Positions 1-6,285 of a stretch of 6,285 nt of DNA are shown here, piece after piece; within the stretch, counting starts at the first letter, position 1; the number at the start of each line of letters is the position of its first letter. The DNA comes from a bacterium (GTDB taxonomy: Bacteria; Zixibacteria; MSB-5A5; GN15; FEB-12). The DNA lies in the NCBI GenBank assembly GCA_030668045.1, contig DAOUUR010000153.1:1-6285 (forward strand). The letters run 5' to 3'. The notes beneath the pieces were generated by a model, which did no database searches, was not told the DNA's origin, and saw only the letters and a list, made by a program, of their open reading frames with translations. A program made the position numbers and the translations under genes.

Positions 1-26
1 AGTATTTTTGTGATTTTGCGCGTCAT
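1..26 (-). CDS. Start of next operon gene, probably biotin carboxylase subunit (partial)
   Basis: Only the first eight codons and part of a ninth lie in the window. They begin with an ATG 14 bases after the stop of the carboxyltransferase gene and read MTRKITKI, cut before the next residue. Biotin carboxylase subunits of acyl-CoA carboxylases typically begin with a short basic stretch leading into a 'KILIANRGEIA'-like strand, and this start fits that pattern. The neighbour supports it, since the carboxyltransferase needs a biotin carboxylase partner and the two are often encoded side by side. There is no strong Shine-Dalgarno site; translation may depend on coupling to the upstream gene. The identification is an inference from eight residues plus context. 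A biotin carboxyl carrier protein or an unrelated gene cannot be excluded. Confidence 0.4.
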
Positions 27-40
27 AGCTTTTGATACTC

Positions 41-1591
41 TTACAACGGAATATTCCCGTGCTTCTTTGGTGGGTTGGAGTCTTTTTTCGTGGCCAGCAT
101 CTCAAAAGCGCGCACCACCCGCTGGCGAGTAGTCTTCGGTTCGATCACATCGTCAACATACCCGCGCGCTGCCGCCATGTACGGATTGGCAAACATCTCG
201 CGGTATTCCTCGGTTCTTCTGGCGAGTTCAGCTTCGGGATCATCGGCATCGGCGATGTCGCGTTTGAAAATAATCTCTGCCGCGCCTTTAGAGCCCATAA
301 CCGCAACCTCGGCGGTCGGCCAGGCGTAGTTCATATCACCGCGAACGTGCTTGGAATTCATAACGTCATAAGCGCCACCATACGCCTTGCGCGTGATGAT
401 AGTAACTTTAGGAACAGTAGCTTCACAATAGGCATAGAGTAGTTTGGCACCGTTCTTGATAATCCCCCCATGCTCCTGATCAATACCGGGCAGAAATCCC
501 GGCACATCCTCGAATGTCAGCAGCGGAATATTGAAGGCATCGCAGAAACGAATGAAACGAGCGCCCTTCGTTGACGAACTGATATCCAGCACACCCGCCA
601 TCACCGCCGGTTGATTGGCTATCACGCCGATAGAACGACCACCGATCCGAGCGAAACCAATAACAATGTTCTGTGCGAAATCCTCGTGAACCTCAAAGAA
701 AGACCCAACATCAACCACGCGATTTATGACGTCCTTGATATCGTACGGCTGATTGGCATTTTCAGGAACGACATGATTCAGTTCATCGTCCTCGCGATCA
801 AGCGGATCCGTACACTCAACCATAGGGGGATCTTCGCAGTTGTTCTGCGGCACGTAGCTCAGCAGTCGTTTCAATTTAGTAATCGTATCAGCCTCGTTTT
901 CGCACGCAAAGTGTGCCACACCGGATTTCGATGCGTGCACATCGGCTCCGCCCAATTCTTCAGACGTTACATTCTCGTGGGTAACGGTCTTGACAACGTT
1001 GGGTCCGGTGACAAACATATACGATGTGCCTTTGGTCATGAAAACGAAGTCGGTGATAGCCGGACTATAGACGGCACCACCGGCGCAAGGTCCGAGGATA
1101 GCCGACACTTGCGGAACAACACCGGAGGCCAGCGTGTTGAGCAAGAAAATATCGGCATAGCCACCGAGCGATACTACACCCTCCTGAATACGTGCCCCGC
1201 CCGAATCATTGAGACCAACAACCGGTGCGCCGACTTTCATGGCCATGTGCATGATCTTACAAATCTTCTCGGCATGCGCTTCAGAAAGAGACCCGCCAAA
1301 AACCGTGAAGTCCTGCGAGAAGATATAGGTGATGCGTCCGTTGATTTTCCCACAACCGGTAACGACACCATCGCCCAAGACTTTCTTCTCCGCCAGACCA
1401 AAATCGGATGATCGGTGCGTGACGAAAGGATCGAACTCTTCGAATGAATTTGGATCGACCAGCAACTCAATTCGTTCACGAGCGGTCAGCTTGCCTTTCT
1501 TGTGCTGTGCGTCAATCCGCTTTTCGCCACCGCCGAGAGAGGCCTTGGCCCTCATCTGTTCAAGCTGGTTTAGTTTTTCTTCAAGCGACAT
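41..1591 (-). CDS. pccB: Acyl-CoA carboxylase carboxyltransferase (beta) subunit, propionyl-CoA type
   Basis: This 516-residue protein has the full length and two-domain crotonase-like layout of biotin-dependent acyl-CoA carboxylase beta subunits. It transfers CO2 from carboxybiotin to the alpha carbon of an acyl-CoA, for propionyl-CoA giving (S)-methylmalonyl-CoA in the cytoplasm. Visible family motifs are the N-terminal GKLTARERI (33-41), the first oxyanion region [11 protein letters not shown] (128-138) and CAGGAVYSP (169-177), and in the C-terminal half DVPGFLPG (362-369) and [12 protein letters not shown] (400-411). Asp409 occupies the position that favours propionyl-CoA in characterised enzymes (Asp422 of the Streptomyces coelicolor PccB). 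Acetyl-preferring relatives differ there. The start ATG has an AAAGG site nine bases upstream (1601-1605). The close homologue methylmalonyl-CoA decarboxylase alpha subunit is an alternative; the apparent biotin carboxylase start just downstream favours a carboxylase. The gene lies 63 bases after the hydrolase gene. Confidence 0.93.
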   Translation of the reverse strand: MSLEEKLNQLEQMRAKASLGGGEKRIDAQHKKGKLTARERIELLVDPNSFEEFDPFVTHRSSDFGLAEKKVLGDGVVTGCGKINGRITYIFSQDFTVFGGSLSEAHAEKICKIMHMAMKVGAPVVGLNDSGGARIQEGVVSLGGYADIFLLNTLASGVVPQVSAILGPCAGGAVYSPAITDFVFMTKGTSYMFVTGPNVVKTVTHENVTSEELGGADVHASKSGVAHFACENEADTITKLKRLLSYVPQNNCEDPPMVECTDPLDREDDELNHVVPENANQPYDIKDVINRVVDVGSFFEVHEDFAQNIVIGFARIGGRSIGVIANQPAVMAGVLDISSSTKGARFIRFCDAFNIPLLTFEDVPGFLPGIDQEHGGIIKNGAKLLYAYCEATVPKVTIITRKAYGGAYDVMNSKHVRGDMNYAWPTAEVAVMGSKGAAEIIFKRDIADADDPEAELARRTEEYREMFANPYMAAARGYVDDVIEPKTTRQRVVRAFEMLATKKDSNPPKKHGNIPL

Positions 1592-1600
1592 TGTGCCGGA

Positions 1601-1605
1601 CCTTT
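1601..1605 (-). promoter_or_regulatory. Ribosome binding site of the carboxyltransferase gene
   Basis: On the minus strand AAAGG lies nine bases before the ATG at 1591. This supports that ATG as the start. The 63-base gap 1592-1654 otherwise shows no clear terminator or promoter. Confidence 0.5.
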
Positions 1606-1654
1606 CATTTTCTCAATCGTCGGCGTGGGATTCTCTTTCTCATTCAATCAACTA

Positions 1655-2491
1655 TCAAGCTGTCACCGGTTGGACAATCATCTTTCCATCTACTTCGCTT
1701 ACGCGAGCGAACGGCATTGTCATGTCGTGATCAAAAGCGACAACAACGTTATCCGCCATGATCTCGGGAAGCACCTTTCGTTTAACCTCCATCGTCTCCA
1801 ACGGGAAAAGATCGGTTGCGGGAACGAACGGCACCCTCATATGCGCAGCAGTGCAGAAAATATCCGCATAATAGAAAACCTTCTGTCTATCCGATTCCAT
1901 CTCCAATCCAAAATGTCCCTCGGTATGTCCGCCGGTGTGAGCCGCTCGAATGCCGGTAAACAGTTCGGTATTACCATCGATCAATTCCAGCCGACCAGAA
2001 TCTTTCAAGGCCTGGTATCGCTCGGGAATATAAACGGCCGCAGTTCGTTCGTTTGGATTGGTGGCAATTTCCCATTCTGTCTTGTCGGCGATTATGGTAG
2101 CGTTGGGAAAGCGGGGGACAAACTGGTCACCGTCGAGCCGAACAGCACCACCGGCATGATCGGTATGCAGATGGGTCAGGATAACATAGTCAATACTGGC
2201 AACCGATAGCCCCAGCGAAGCCAATCCCGATTCCATCGATGATAATCCATCAGTACCGTAAATTCTTCGTTCTCGCTTGGAGAGCGAATCACCGAGGCCG
2301 GTATCAAATATCATTTTCTTACCGTGGGCAGTCAGTACAAACAGATTCGTTCGCATCGGAATCAGATTGTTTTCATCGGGCGGAATTAGCTTCTGCCACA
2401 TTGAGCGCGGAATAACTCCGAACATGGAACCTCCGTCGAGCCGGAATTCCTGCTCGACGAAGGTATCAATTTCAAACTTCCCGAATTTCAT
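1655..2491 (-). CDS. Metallo-beta-lactamase-fold hydrolase (binuclear zinc, lactonase/glyoxalase-II-like)
   Basis: The 278-residue product has the complete metal-ligand set of the metallo-beta-lactamase superfamily: THLHTDH at 106-112 (His107, His109, Asp111, His112), His189 in TGGHTEGH, Asp210 in YYADIF and His255 in FDHD. The later ligand spacing (about 21 and 45 residues) resembles the acyl-homoserine-lactonase (AiiA) branch of the fold. No signal peptide or membrane segment is visible, so it should be cytoplasmic. Its ATG overlaps the stop of the dehydrogenase gene by one base (TAATG), which suggests translational coupling; no good Shine-Dalgarno site is present. Because it sits inside an acyl-CoA operon, it may hydrolyse a thioester or lactone related to the pathway, for example to recycle CoA. 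That role is inference; the sequence fixes only the fold and the metal site. Confidence 0.85.
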   Translation of the reverse strand: MKFGKFEIDTFVEQEFRLDGGSMFGVIPRSMWQKLIPPDENNLIPMRTNLFVLTAHGKKMIFDTGLGDSLSKRERRIYGTDGLSSMESGLASLGLSVASIDYVILTHLHTDHAGGAVRLDGDQFVPRFPNATIIADKTEWEIATNPNERTAAVYIPERYQALKDSGRLELIDGNTELFTGIRAAHTGGHTEGHFGLEMESDRQKVFYYADIFCTAAHMRVPFVPATDLFPLETMEVKRKVLPEIMADNVVVAFDHDMTMPFARVSEVDGKMIVQPVTA

Positions 2492-3633
2492 TAGCGACCG
2501 ATAACGTTACCGGCAATTACCAGGCGTTGAACTTCGGAGGTGCCTTCGTAGATTTCCAAGACCCTCTGATCGCGATACAGTTTCTCGATGATTGAGAACT
2601 CACCGATATATCCGTAGCCGCCATGAATCTGCATGGCACGATCAACGCAGAAGTTGGCAACCTCGGATGAGTACAGCTTGGCCATTGAGGCAATAAGTGA
2701 AATCTTCTCGCCACGGTCCTGCAACAGAGCAGCTTTGTAGGTCATGCCGCGAGCGGCCTCAAGACGGGTGGCCATGTCGGCAATCATCCACTGGATCGCC
2801 TGCAGCTTGGCAATCGGAGCGCCAAACTGGACACGCTTCTTGGCGTAGGCAACAGACTCATCAAGCGCGCGCTGCGCGATACCGAGTCCCTGCGCGGCCA
2901 CACCAATACGGGCAGAGTCAAGCGTACCCATCGCATAGCGGAAGCCCTTGCCGAATTCACCTACCAAGTTCTCTTTGGGAGCTTTCACGTCTTTTAGAAT
3001 GATGCCGCCTGTTGTGGCCGCTCTCATTCCCATCTTGTGCTTAAGCGTACGCGGTTCCCAGCCGGGCTGATCGGTCTCGACTATGATAGCCGAAAGTTTC
3101 GGTTTGTCCTTCACCTTACAGAAGACCACGCCAATATCAGCAGCGTCACCGTGCATGATGAATATCTTCTCGCCATTGATGATGAACTGATCGCCGTCTT
3201 CAACCGCTTCGGTGGACTGATTGGCCGCGTCGGAGCCAGCATTCGGCTCAGTAAGAACAAAGGCTGGAACCCTTTTGCCGATCGCACAGTCGGGCACATA
3301 TTTCTTTTTCAGTTCGTCGTTCGCGAAATTCATAATCGGCTGCGTCGCCAGTTCACCTACGGCACACAGCAGACCGACGCCAGCATCATAATAGCACAGC
3401 TCTTCGACGAGCGTGATAAACTCAAGATGTGAATTTCCACTGCCGCCCAAATCTGTAGGCATACAGTATCCAATAAAACCAGCTTCACCCAGTTTTCCGT
3501 ACACATCTCTGGGGAACTTGCGCGGTTCGGCCATACGATCCAGCTCTTCCGAGCGCGGAAGGATTTCCTTTTCCGCAAATGCCTTGACCAAATCCCTGAC
3601 TTTCTGTTGCCGTGGATCAACGTTCTTTTCCAT
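2491..3633 (-). CDS. Acyl-CoA dehydrogenase (short/branched-chain type)
   Basis: This 380-residue protein has the usual length of a soluble FAD-dependent acyl-CoA dehydrogenase. The family catalyses alpha,beta-dehydrogenation of acyl-CoA to trans-2-enoyl-CoA and passes electrons to electron-transfer flavoprotein. The first family signature FVLTEPNAGSD is at 125-135, the second QIHGGYGY at 335-342, and the catalytic base is Glu363 in IYEGTSEVQR near the C-terminus. That is the position used by butyryl-, medium-chain and 2-methylacyl-CoA dehydrogenases, unlike isovaleryl-CoA dehydrogenase, whose base lies elsewhere. A strong GGAGGA site ends three bases before the ATG and decides the start. The gene follows the B12 subunit by 46 bases and its stop overlaps the hydrolase start. 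Substrate is not readable from sequence; isobutyryl-, 2-methylbutyryl- or butyryl-CoA would fit the mutase and carboxylase next to it. Confidence 0.93.
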   Translation of the reverse strand: MEKNVDPRQQKVRDLVKAFAEKEILPRSEELDRMAEPRKFPRDVYGKLGEAGFIGYCMPTDLGGSGNSHLEFITLVEELCYYDAGVGLLCAVGELATQPIMNFANDELKKKYVPDCAIGKRVPAFVLTEPNAGSDAANQSTEAVEDGDQFIINGEKIFIMHGDAADIGVVFCKVKDKPKLSAIIVETDQPGWEPRTLKHKMGMRAATTGGIILKDVKAPKENLVGEFGKGFRYAMGTLDSARIGVAAQGLGIAQRALDESVAYAKKRVQFGAPIAKLQAIQWMIADMATRLEAARGMTYKAALLQDRGEKISLIASMAKLYSSEVANFCVDRAMQIHGGYGYIGEFSIIEKLYRDQRVLEIYEGTSEVQRLVIAGNVIGR

Positions 3634-3636
3634 GGT

Positions 3637-3642
3637 TCCTCC
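3637..3642 (-). promoter_or_regulatory. Strong ribosome binding site of the acyl-CoA dehydrogenase gene
   Basis: On the minus strand GGAGGA lies three bases upstream of the ATG at 3633, a near-perfect anti-16S match. It is the best Shine-Dalgarno site in the window, so the dehydrogenase should be translated independently even though the preceding reading frame carries a nonsense codon. Confidence 0.65.
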
Positions 3643-3679
3643 GGGGCTTTAAGATATAGTTATTGTCGCTTATCGTTAG

Positions 3680-4099
3680 CTACATTATTTCTTCGTCTGA
3701 CTGTCTCTCGGCGGCCGCTTTCCGAATAAACTTAATTGCAGCCTCCGTTGATGCGCCCGGCGTGAAGATTTTCGCCACACCCATCTTCTCAAGTTGCTCT
3801 TTGTCATCGTCGGGGATGATCCCACCGCCGAACAGTATCATATCGTCGGCGTCCTTGGCTTTCATCTCCTCAAGGATCGCCGGGAAGAGCGTCATGTGCG
3901 CACCGGAGAGAATCGAAATACCGATCGCATCGACATCCTCCTGAATAGCCGCCTCAACGATCATCGGAGGTGTCTGTCTCAATCCGGTGTAGATCACTTA
4001 CATGCCAGCGTCACGAAAAGAAGCCGCGATCTCTTTGATTCCGCGGTCGTGCCCGTCCAAACCCGGCTTAGCCAGTAGTACTCTGATTTTTTTCGTCAT
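3680..4099 (-). pseudogene. Cobalamin-binding small subunit of the acyl-CoA mutase, interrupted by in-frame TAA
   Basis: Read from the ATG at 4099 to the TAG at 3680-3682, this is a 139-codon flavodoxin-like B12-binding subunit of normal family length. The cobalt-coordinating motif DGHDRG (DxHxxG; Asp15, His17, Gly20) is at 15-20. The later family elements are also present: the SxL motif in GISILSGAH, and [10 protein letters not shown] near the nucleotide tail of cobalamin. Codon 34 is TAA (3998-4000), exactly where relatives usually have Glu in a 'GMEVIYTG'-like stretch; here it reads GM, stop, VIYTG. GAA to TAA is a single base change. Downstream the frame stays intact for 105 codons with good family similarity, so any inactivation is recent or the base is an error. 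A GTG directly after the stop could allow re-initiation, but that product lacks His17. It lies between the large mutase subunit (66-base gap) and the dehydrogenase (46-base gap). Confidence 0.85.
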
Positions 4100-4165
4100 A
4101 GGTTCCAGTAGTTTTGATCACTCTATCTGATCTCGTTTCACTCCCAATAAATCAAACTATGTTTG

Positions 4166-5872
4166 TTACGACACCTGCATTGCCGATTGTGATTCAACAT
4201 GTTCACCACAGACCTCACGGAGCACGTCACACATCTCGCCCACCGATACATAAACTCGTGAGCATTCCAGGATAGCTTCAAACGTATTACCATCACCCTG
4301 CGCGACTTCACGCAGATGGTTAAGAGTCGCCTGAACCTTTGCGTTGTCACGCTCGGCTTTGATTTTCTTGACAAAGGCGACCTGGTCATGTTCAATCTGT
4401 TGGTCAATCCTGAGAACCGGGATGTCGATCTCTTCACCTTCCATCACATAGTCATTAACACCAACAATCACCCGCTCCTGTTTCTCAATTTCCTTTTGAT
4501 AGCTGTAGGCAGCCCCGGCGATTTCGCGCTGAAGGAATCCCTCCTCAATGCAGGCAACAACCCCGCCGCGACGATCTATTTCTTCAAAATACTTCTCGGC
4601 CTCAGCTTCCATCTGATCGGTGAGAGTCTCAATGAAGTACGACCCGGCCAGCGGATCGGCAGTGTTGGCCACGCCGGTTTCACGGGCGATAATCTGTTGG
4701 GTGCGAAGAGCGATTGTCACTGCTTTCTCCGACGGCAGAGCCAGCGTTTCATCCATCGAATTGGTGTGCAACGATTGCGTCCCGCCAAGAACGCCCGACA
4801 TCGCCTGCAGCGCCACCCGGACAATGTTGTTCTCCGGCTGCTGGGCGGTGAGGGAACAACCGGCCGTCTGAGTATGGAATCGGCATAGCCAGCTTCGGGG
4901 GTCCTTCGCGCCGTACTTGTTTTTCATACGTCTGGCATAGATGCGACGAGCCGCCCGGTACTTTGCAATCTCCTCGAAGAAATCAGAGTGAGCGTTGAAA
5001 AAGAACGAGAGGCGCGGCGCAAAATCATCGACATTCTGACCGGCGGCAATGGCCGACTCGATATAACAAAAACCATCAGCCAGTGTGAAGGCCAACTCCT
5101 GAACGGCGGTCGAACCAGCCTCGCGAATGTGATAACCCGAAATTGATATTGTATTCCACTGTGGGACATTGTTGGTGCAGTATTCCATCAGGTCGGTAAT
5201 CAGTCGAATCGATGGCAGCGGGGGGAAGATAAATTCCTTCTGGGCGATGTACTCTTTCAGGATGTCGTTTTGCAGCGTGCCGCGTACTTTCTCAAAAGGC
5301 ACTCCCTGTTTTTCGGCAACCGCCAGATACATAGCCAGCGCCATCGACGCCGAAGAGTTGATAGTCATCGACGTTGATACTTCGGAGAGATCGATACCGT
5401 CGAAAATAATTTCCATATCGGCCAGCGTGTCAACCGCCACCCCGCACTTACCAACTTCACCCAGCGAACGTATGTGGTCGGAATCGTAACCCATCAGGGT
5501 CGGCAGATCAAACGCCGTGGAAAGACCGGTGCCTCCCTGCTCAAGGATATACTTGAACCGGTCGTGCGTTTGTTTCGGCGTACCCATACCGGCAAACTGG
5601 CGCATCGTCCACAAGCGCGTGCGATACATAGTGTGATGTACACCGCGAGTGAAAGGATACTGGCCGGGCAAACCAATGTTCTTGAAGTAATAATCCTCGG
5701 TGCCAGCGTCGGTAATATTGTCGGGCGTATAGAGTTCATCGATATCGACACCGGAAACAGTGAAAAAACGAGGCATCGATTTCTTCGCACGTGTCTTGGA
5801 CGCATCTTTGTCCCAATCGGCCAGGCGTGACTCAATATCTCTAAGGAACTTCTTGTCGTACACTAATGTCAT
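4166..5872 (-). CDS. B12-dependent acyl-CoA mutase large subunit, isobutyryl-CoA mutase-like active site
   Basis: The 568-residue protein is the substrate-binding TIM-barrel subunit of an adenosylcobalamin-dependent acyl-CoA mutase, without a fused B12 domain, as in archaeal-type methylmalonyl-CoA mutases and IcmA (about 566 residues). Typical segments are PFTRG (73-77), [15 protein letters not shown] (81-95), [10 protein letters not shown] (116-125), [12 protein letters not shown] (242-253) with Tyr247 and His248, and the SLHTNSMDE region in the C-terminal half. At the substrate-specificity positions equivalent to Tyr89 and Arg207 of Propionibacterium MutB it has Phe93 and Gln211; the spacings 93-211-247 match 89-207-243 exactly. 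Phe/Gln is the pair of isobutyryl-CoA mutase, which interconverts isobutyryl- and n-butyryl-CoA. The reading frame extends to 5950, but family similarity begins near 5872. A GTG at 5863 lies nine bases after a GGAGA site and may be the true start. It is the first gene of the operon. Confidence 0.93.
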   Translation of the reverse strand: MTLVYDKKFLRDIESRLADWDKDASKTRAKKSMPRFFTVSGVDIDELYTPDNITDAGTEDYYFKNIGLPGQYPFTRGVHHTMYRTRLWTMRQFAGMGTPKQTHDRFKYILEQGGTGLSTAFDLPTLMGYDSDHIRSLGEVGKCGVAVDTLADMEIIFDGIDLSEVSTSMTINSSASMALAMYLAVAEKQGVPFEKVRGTLQNDILKEYIAQKEFIFPPLPSIRLITDLMEYCTNNVPQWNTISISGYHIREAGSTAVQELAFTLADGFCYIESAIAAGQNVDDFAPRLSFFFNAHSDFFEEIAKYRAARRIYARRMKNKYGAKDPRSWLCRFHTQTAGCSLTAQQPENNIVRVALQAMSGVLGGTQSLHTNSMDETLALPSEKAVTIALRTQQIIARETGVANTADPLAGSYFIETLTDQMEAEAEKYFEEIDRRGGVVACIEEGFLQREIAGAAYSYQKEIEKQERVIVGVNDYVMEGEEIDIPVLRIDQQIEHDQVAFVKKIKAERDNAKVQATLNHLREVAQGDGNTFEAILECSRVYVSVGEMCDVLREVCGEHVESQSAMQVS

Positions 5873-5877
5873 TCTCC
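5873..5877 (-). promoter_or_regulatory. Ribosome binding site GGAGA before the mutase large subunit
   Basis: On the minus strand GGAGA directly abuts the ATG at 5872, too close for normal initiation there, and is nine bases from an in-frame GTG at 5861-5863. The spacing favours the GTG, which would shorten the protein by three residues. Confidence 0.45.
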
Positions 5878-5896
5878 ATACAAAGTGTGAACTTGG

Positions 5897-5925
5897 ATGA
5901 TAATACAACCCCAGGCGAAAATCAA
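5897..5925 (-). promoter_or_regulatory. Candidate sigma-70-type promoter of the operon
   Basis: On the minus strand TTGATT (5920-5925) and TATCAT (5897-5902) are separated by 17 bases, placing a transcription start near 5890 and a leader of roughly 20-30 bases before the mutase start. A second possible -10, TATTAT at 5900-5905, overlaps it with a shorter 14-base spacer. The position, just upstream of the first gene of a tightly packed operon, supports it. The match is moderate and the call rests on eye inspection. Confidence 0.35.
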
Positions 5926-5953
5926 GCGGCACGATGGTCAGTAATGCCAAATT

Positions 5954-6121
5954 TTAATCCACCAATAGATTGACCTGCAAGAGTTTAGCTCCGTGCTCCG
6001 GAAGGTCGATTTTGTGCACATCGCGATTGTACTTCGCCATCCCGCGCAGGTAGTAGATGTCGCGGTCCGCATCGAGGCAGTCGGCCAGACTGGTCTCGAT
6101 TGACAGAGAGGACCGGCGATT
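5954..6121 (-). pseudogene. Coding-like minus-strand frame without a start, possible gene remnant
   Basis: This frame runs 55 codons between a TAG upstream and the TAA at 5954-5956. Its third codon positions are rich in G and C (roughly 70% by eye), and the residues look protein-like, for example DADRDIYYLRGMAKYNRDVH. The only ATG is at codon 28 (6038-6040), giving 28 residues with at best a weak GGG ahead of it. No family is recognised. It may be the 3' remnant of a gene once upstream of the mutase, a frame-shifted small gene, or chance. A plus-strand promoter sits over its upstream end. Treat as low-confidence. Confidence 0.3.
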
Positions 6122-6128
6122 CTATATT
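6100..6128 (+). promoter_or_regulatory. Near-consensus sigma-70-type promoter for the divergent gene
   Basis: A perfect TTGACA (6100-6105) and TATATT (6123-6128; five of six matches to TATAAT) are separated by exactly 17 bases. The predicted transcription start is around 6134-6136, only a few bases before the ATG at 6139, so the transcript would be leaderless or nearly so. It faces away from the mutase operon. Confidence 0.55.
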
Positions 6129-6138
6129 GACTGTTCTT

Positions 6139-6285
6139 ATGGTAACCAATATTGATGTTCTCGATTCCCACAAGCGCTACGACTGGACGGCATGGACTCT
6201 GTCTATCATTCTGCTAGCGCTGTCATTTTTCCTTCACTGGAAATGGTGCGGGTCGGTGCTGCACTTTGGCGAGTCGATATTCGTG
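6139..6285 (+). CDS. N-terminus of an unidentified membrane protein (partial)
   Basis: From the ATG at 6139 the frame stays open for 49 codons to the window end, with no stop. The product starts with a polar segment of about 17 residues (MVTNIDVLDSHKRYDW) followed by a hydrophobic stretch, about residues 18-34 (WTLSIILLALSFFLHW), that looks like a transmembrane helix or an uncleaved signal anchor, then KWCGSV. There is no Shine-Dalgarno site, but a strong promoter ends ten bases upstream, consistent with leaderless translation. The gene is divergent from the acyl-CoA operon, so a shared function cannot be assumed. No family can be named from 49 residues. No alternative in-frame start occurs before residue 38-40. 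Confidence 0.6.
   Translation, partial: MVTNIDVLDSHKRYDWTAWTLSIILLALSFFLHWKWCGSVLHFGESIFV

Noticed and set aside
611..1411. A 266-codon plus-strand open frame
   Set aside because: It lies wholly antisense to the well-supported carboxyltransferase gene; its residues show no domain or motif.
1625..2209. A 194-codon plus-strand open frame
   Set aside because: It is antisense to the metallo-beta-lactamase gene, whose complete metal motif shows that the minus strand codes.
3998..4000. Recoding of TAA as a sense codon (alternative genetic code)
   Set aside because: The other genes here appear to end normally, two of them at TAA (2491 and 4166, plus 41), and none has other internal TAA codons. 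A local mutation or error is simpler.
4138..4437. A 99-codon minus-strand frame overlapping the end of the mutase gene
   Set aside because: It is out of frame with the mutase, whose C-terminal family sequence continues intact to 4166; composition is atypical.
4316..4888. A 190-codon plus-strand open frame
   Set aside because: It is a shadow of the mutase gene on the opposite strand, with no recognisable features.
6147..6154. Palindrome CAATATTG just inside the divergent gene
   Set aside because: Eight bases of AT-rich palindrome are expected by chance, and no second copy is seen nearby to suggest an operator.
5938..6173. Two minus-strand frames of 77 and 62 codons upstream of the mutase
   Set aside because: Neither has protein-like sequence. 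The third frame of the same strand looks more coding and is listed as a possible remnant.

Overview
The window holds a compact catabolic operon on the minus strand, and at the right edge the start of a divergent plus-strand gene. In transcription order, right to left, it contains: the large subunit of a stand-alone (two-subunit type) B12-dependent acyl-CoA mutase; its small cobalamin-binding subunit, interrupted by an in-frame TAA; an acyl-CoA dehydrogenase; a metallo-beta-lactamase-fold hydrolase; the carboxyltransferase (beta) subunit of a propionyl-CoA-carboxylase-type enzyme; and, cut by the left edge, the first codons of what is probably the biotin carboxylase subunit. Gaps are 66, 46, -1, 63 and 14 bases, so one transcript is likely.

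Base composition is near 50% GC with Shine-Dalgarno sites, which fits a bacterium. The split mutase and the set of genes recall short- and branched-chain acyl-CoA degradation clusters of uncultured or anaerobic-to-facultative Gram-negative lineages. I cannot fix the taxon from the sequence; an FCB-group or similar lineage is only a guess.

Together the genes suggest oxidation of branched- or odd-chain acyl-CoAs (from valine, isoleucine or fatty acids): the dehydrogenase makes the enoyl-CoA, the carboxylase turns propionyl-CoA into methylmalonyl-CoA, and the mutase rearranges a carbon skeleton. The mutase does not carry the methylmalonyl-CoA mutase specificity pair (Tyr/Arg). It has Phe93 and Gln211, the pair known from isobutyryl-CoA mutases, so its usual database name is probably wrong.

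Region 5873-6138 lies between the divergent genes. It holds a plausible minus-strand promoter for the operon, a coding-like but startless minus-strand frame (5954-6121), and a near-consensus plus-strand promoter that would give an almost leaderless mRNA for a membrane protein starting at 6139. I see no tRNA, rRNA, CRISPR, insertion sequence or convincing terminator. The parts that deserve a second look are the nonsense codon in the B12 subunit and the isobutyryl-type active site of the mutase. I do not see an unknown multi-gene system.
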